This document shows positions 14,241 to 14,638 of a stretch of DNA of 14,638 bases, one piece after another. How positions within the stretch are numbered: position 1 is the stretch's first letter; each line of letters opens with the position of its first letter. The stretch comes from an uncultured Candidatus Nemicrothrix sp. (GTDB lineage: Bacteria > Actinomycetota > Acidimicrobiia > Acidimicrobiales > Acidimicrobilacustridaceae). The stretch is from positions 1-14,638 of the forward strand of contig CAIKHC010000069.1 of assembly GCA_903827085.1 (NCBI GenBank), in the 5' to 3' direction. The position numbers and the translations under genes are program-made. Below the pieces are notes generated by a model. The model had not been told where the DNA came from. It saw nothing but the letters and a program-made list of their open reading frames with translations, and did not search any database.

Positions 14241-14638
14241 TTAGTCACACGTCACGAGTGCACGAGAGGTGAGATCGGCGTAGAGACGGCGAAGTCGAGC
14301 CGCAGTTGTCGACCATGTGTAGTGCGAGGCACTTTCGGCAGCAGCAATCGACATCGCATCGGCAACGACCGGCGAATCAAGAATCTTTCGAAGCGCTGCA
14401 GCAAAGTCACGAGGGTCTCGATTGTCGATAAGGAAACCAGTCGAACCGTCCTCGACAAGGGTGAGTAATCCGCCAACCGCCGCTGCGACCACCGGCGTTC
14501 CGCATGCCGCGGCTTCCAGTGCAACGAGCCCGAAAGATTCGGAACGGCTGGGCACGACGCACACATCGGCGGCGCGGTAGTAGGTGGAAAGGAGGTGATG
14601 GGGCTGAGGTGGGACAAACCGCACTCGGCCCTGGAGTC
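14241..14638 (-). CDS. mshA: D-inositol-3-phosphate glycosyltransferase MshA, C-terminal part, 5' end outside the window
   Basis: About 131 C-terminal residues of a GT4 (GT-B fold) glycosyltransferase are visible, and the frame stays open to the window edge. VRFVPPQPHHLLSTYYRAADV, PSRSESFGLVALEAAACGTPVVAA and VGGLLTLVEDGSTGFLI include the nucleotide-sugar-binding ESFG/E-x7-E region. The PPQPH and YRAAD forms are typical of MshA rather than of general GT4 enzymes. MshA transfers GlcNAc from UDP-GlcNAc to inositol-3-phosphate, the first step of mycothiol synthesis, a pathway restricted to actinomycetes. An internal GTG at 14624 is not the start. The YbjN neighbour supports the call. Confidence 0.85.
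   Translation of the reverse strand, partial: LQGRVRFVPPQPHHLLSTYYRAADVCVVPSRSESFGLVALEAAACGTPVVAAAVGGLLTLVEDGSTGFLIDNRDPRDFAAALRKILDSPVVADAMSIAAAESASHYTWSTTAARLRRLYADLTSRALVTCD

Overview
This window reads as a chromosomal segment of an actinomycete (Actinomycetota), most likely an uncultured member of the Acidimicrobiia. The evidence is the C-terminal part of a mycothiol glycosyltransferase (MshA) next to a YbjN-type gene, a Rex-linked heme operon, moderately high GC, and several genes that appear to be transcribed without a leader from TAnnnT-type -10 boxes. The class-level placement is an inference from gene content and style, not a measured phylogeny. I see no rRNA, tRNA, CRISPR array, insertion sequence or prophage. 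Most genes are core metabolism.

Layout. 1-1834: a magnesium/divalent-metal locus on the minus strand. A partial Nramp-family permease lies downstream of a soluble protein with PRC-barrel, MgtE N-terminal and CBS domains. Upstream of both is a roughly 290-base leader holding a 21-codon ORF with the strongest Shine-Dalgarno sequence seen here. 1835-5184: on the plus strand, yaaA (peroxide stress), then the copper pair copA-copZ. 5199-6692: on the minus strand, an iron-sulfur bacterial cryptochrome/photolyase. 6713-10882: on the minus strand, a tetrapyrrole operon read as rex, siroheme-type dehydrogenase, hemA, hemC, and a TrmH-family RNA methyltransferase, with the photolyase after it. 10980-11750: on the plus strand, a seven-helix membrane protein of unknown function, divergent from rex. 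11747-13530: on the minus strand, proC, then a SAM-hydrolase-family protein, then a 29-residue one-helix membrane protein. 13770-14638: on the minus strand, mshA (partial) followed by a ybjN-like gene.

How the genes work together. Rex senses NADH/NAD+ and probably regulates its own operon, coupling redox state to the first steps of tetrapyrrole synthesis (HemA, HemC) and to siroheme formation. MshA starts mycothiol synthesis, CopA/CopZ export and carry Cu(I), and YaaA limits iron-driven peroxide damage, so redox and metal homeostasis recur through the window. The most interesting region is 1542-1734. There a short Glu-Pro-Pro-containing leader peptide precedes a probable Mg2+ transport operon, and its Glu-Pro-Pro codons fall exactly in a predicted RNA stem. 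This resembles the logic of the enterobacterial mgtL leader but is not obviously homologous to it. Leaderless promoters with near-fixed geometry and the hidden 29-residue membrane protein are the other notable observations.
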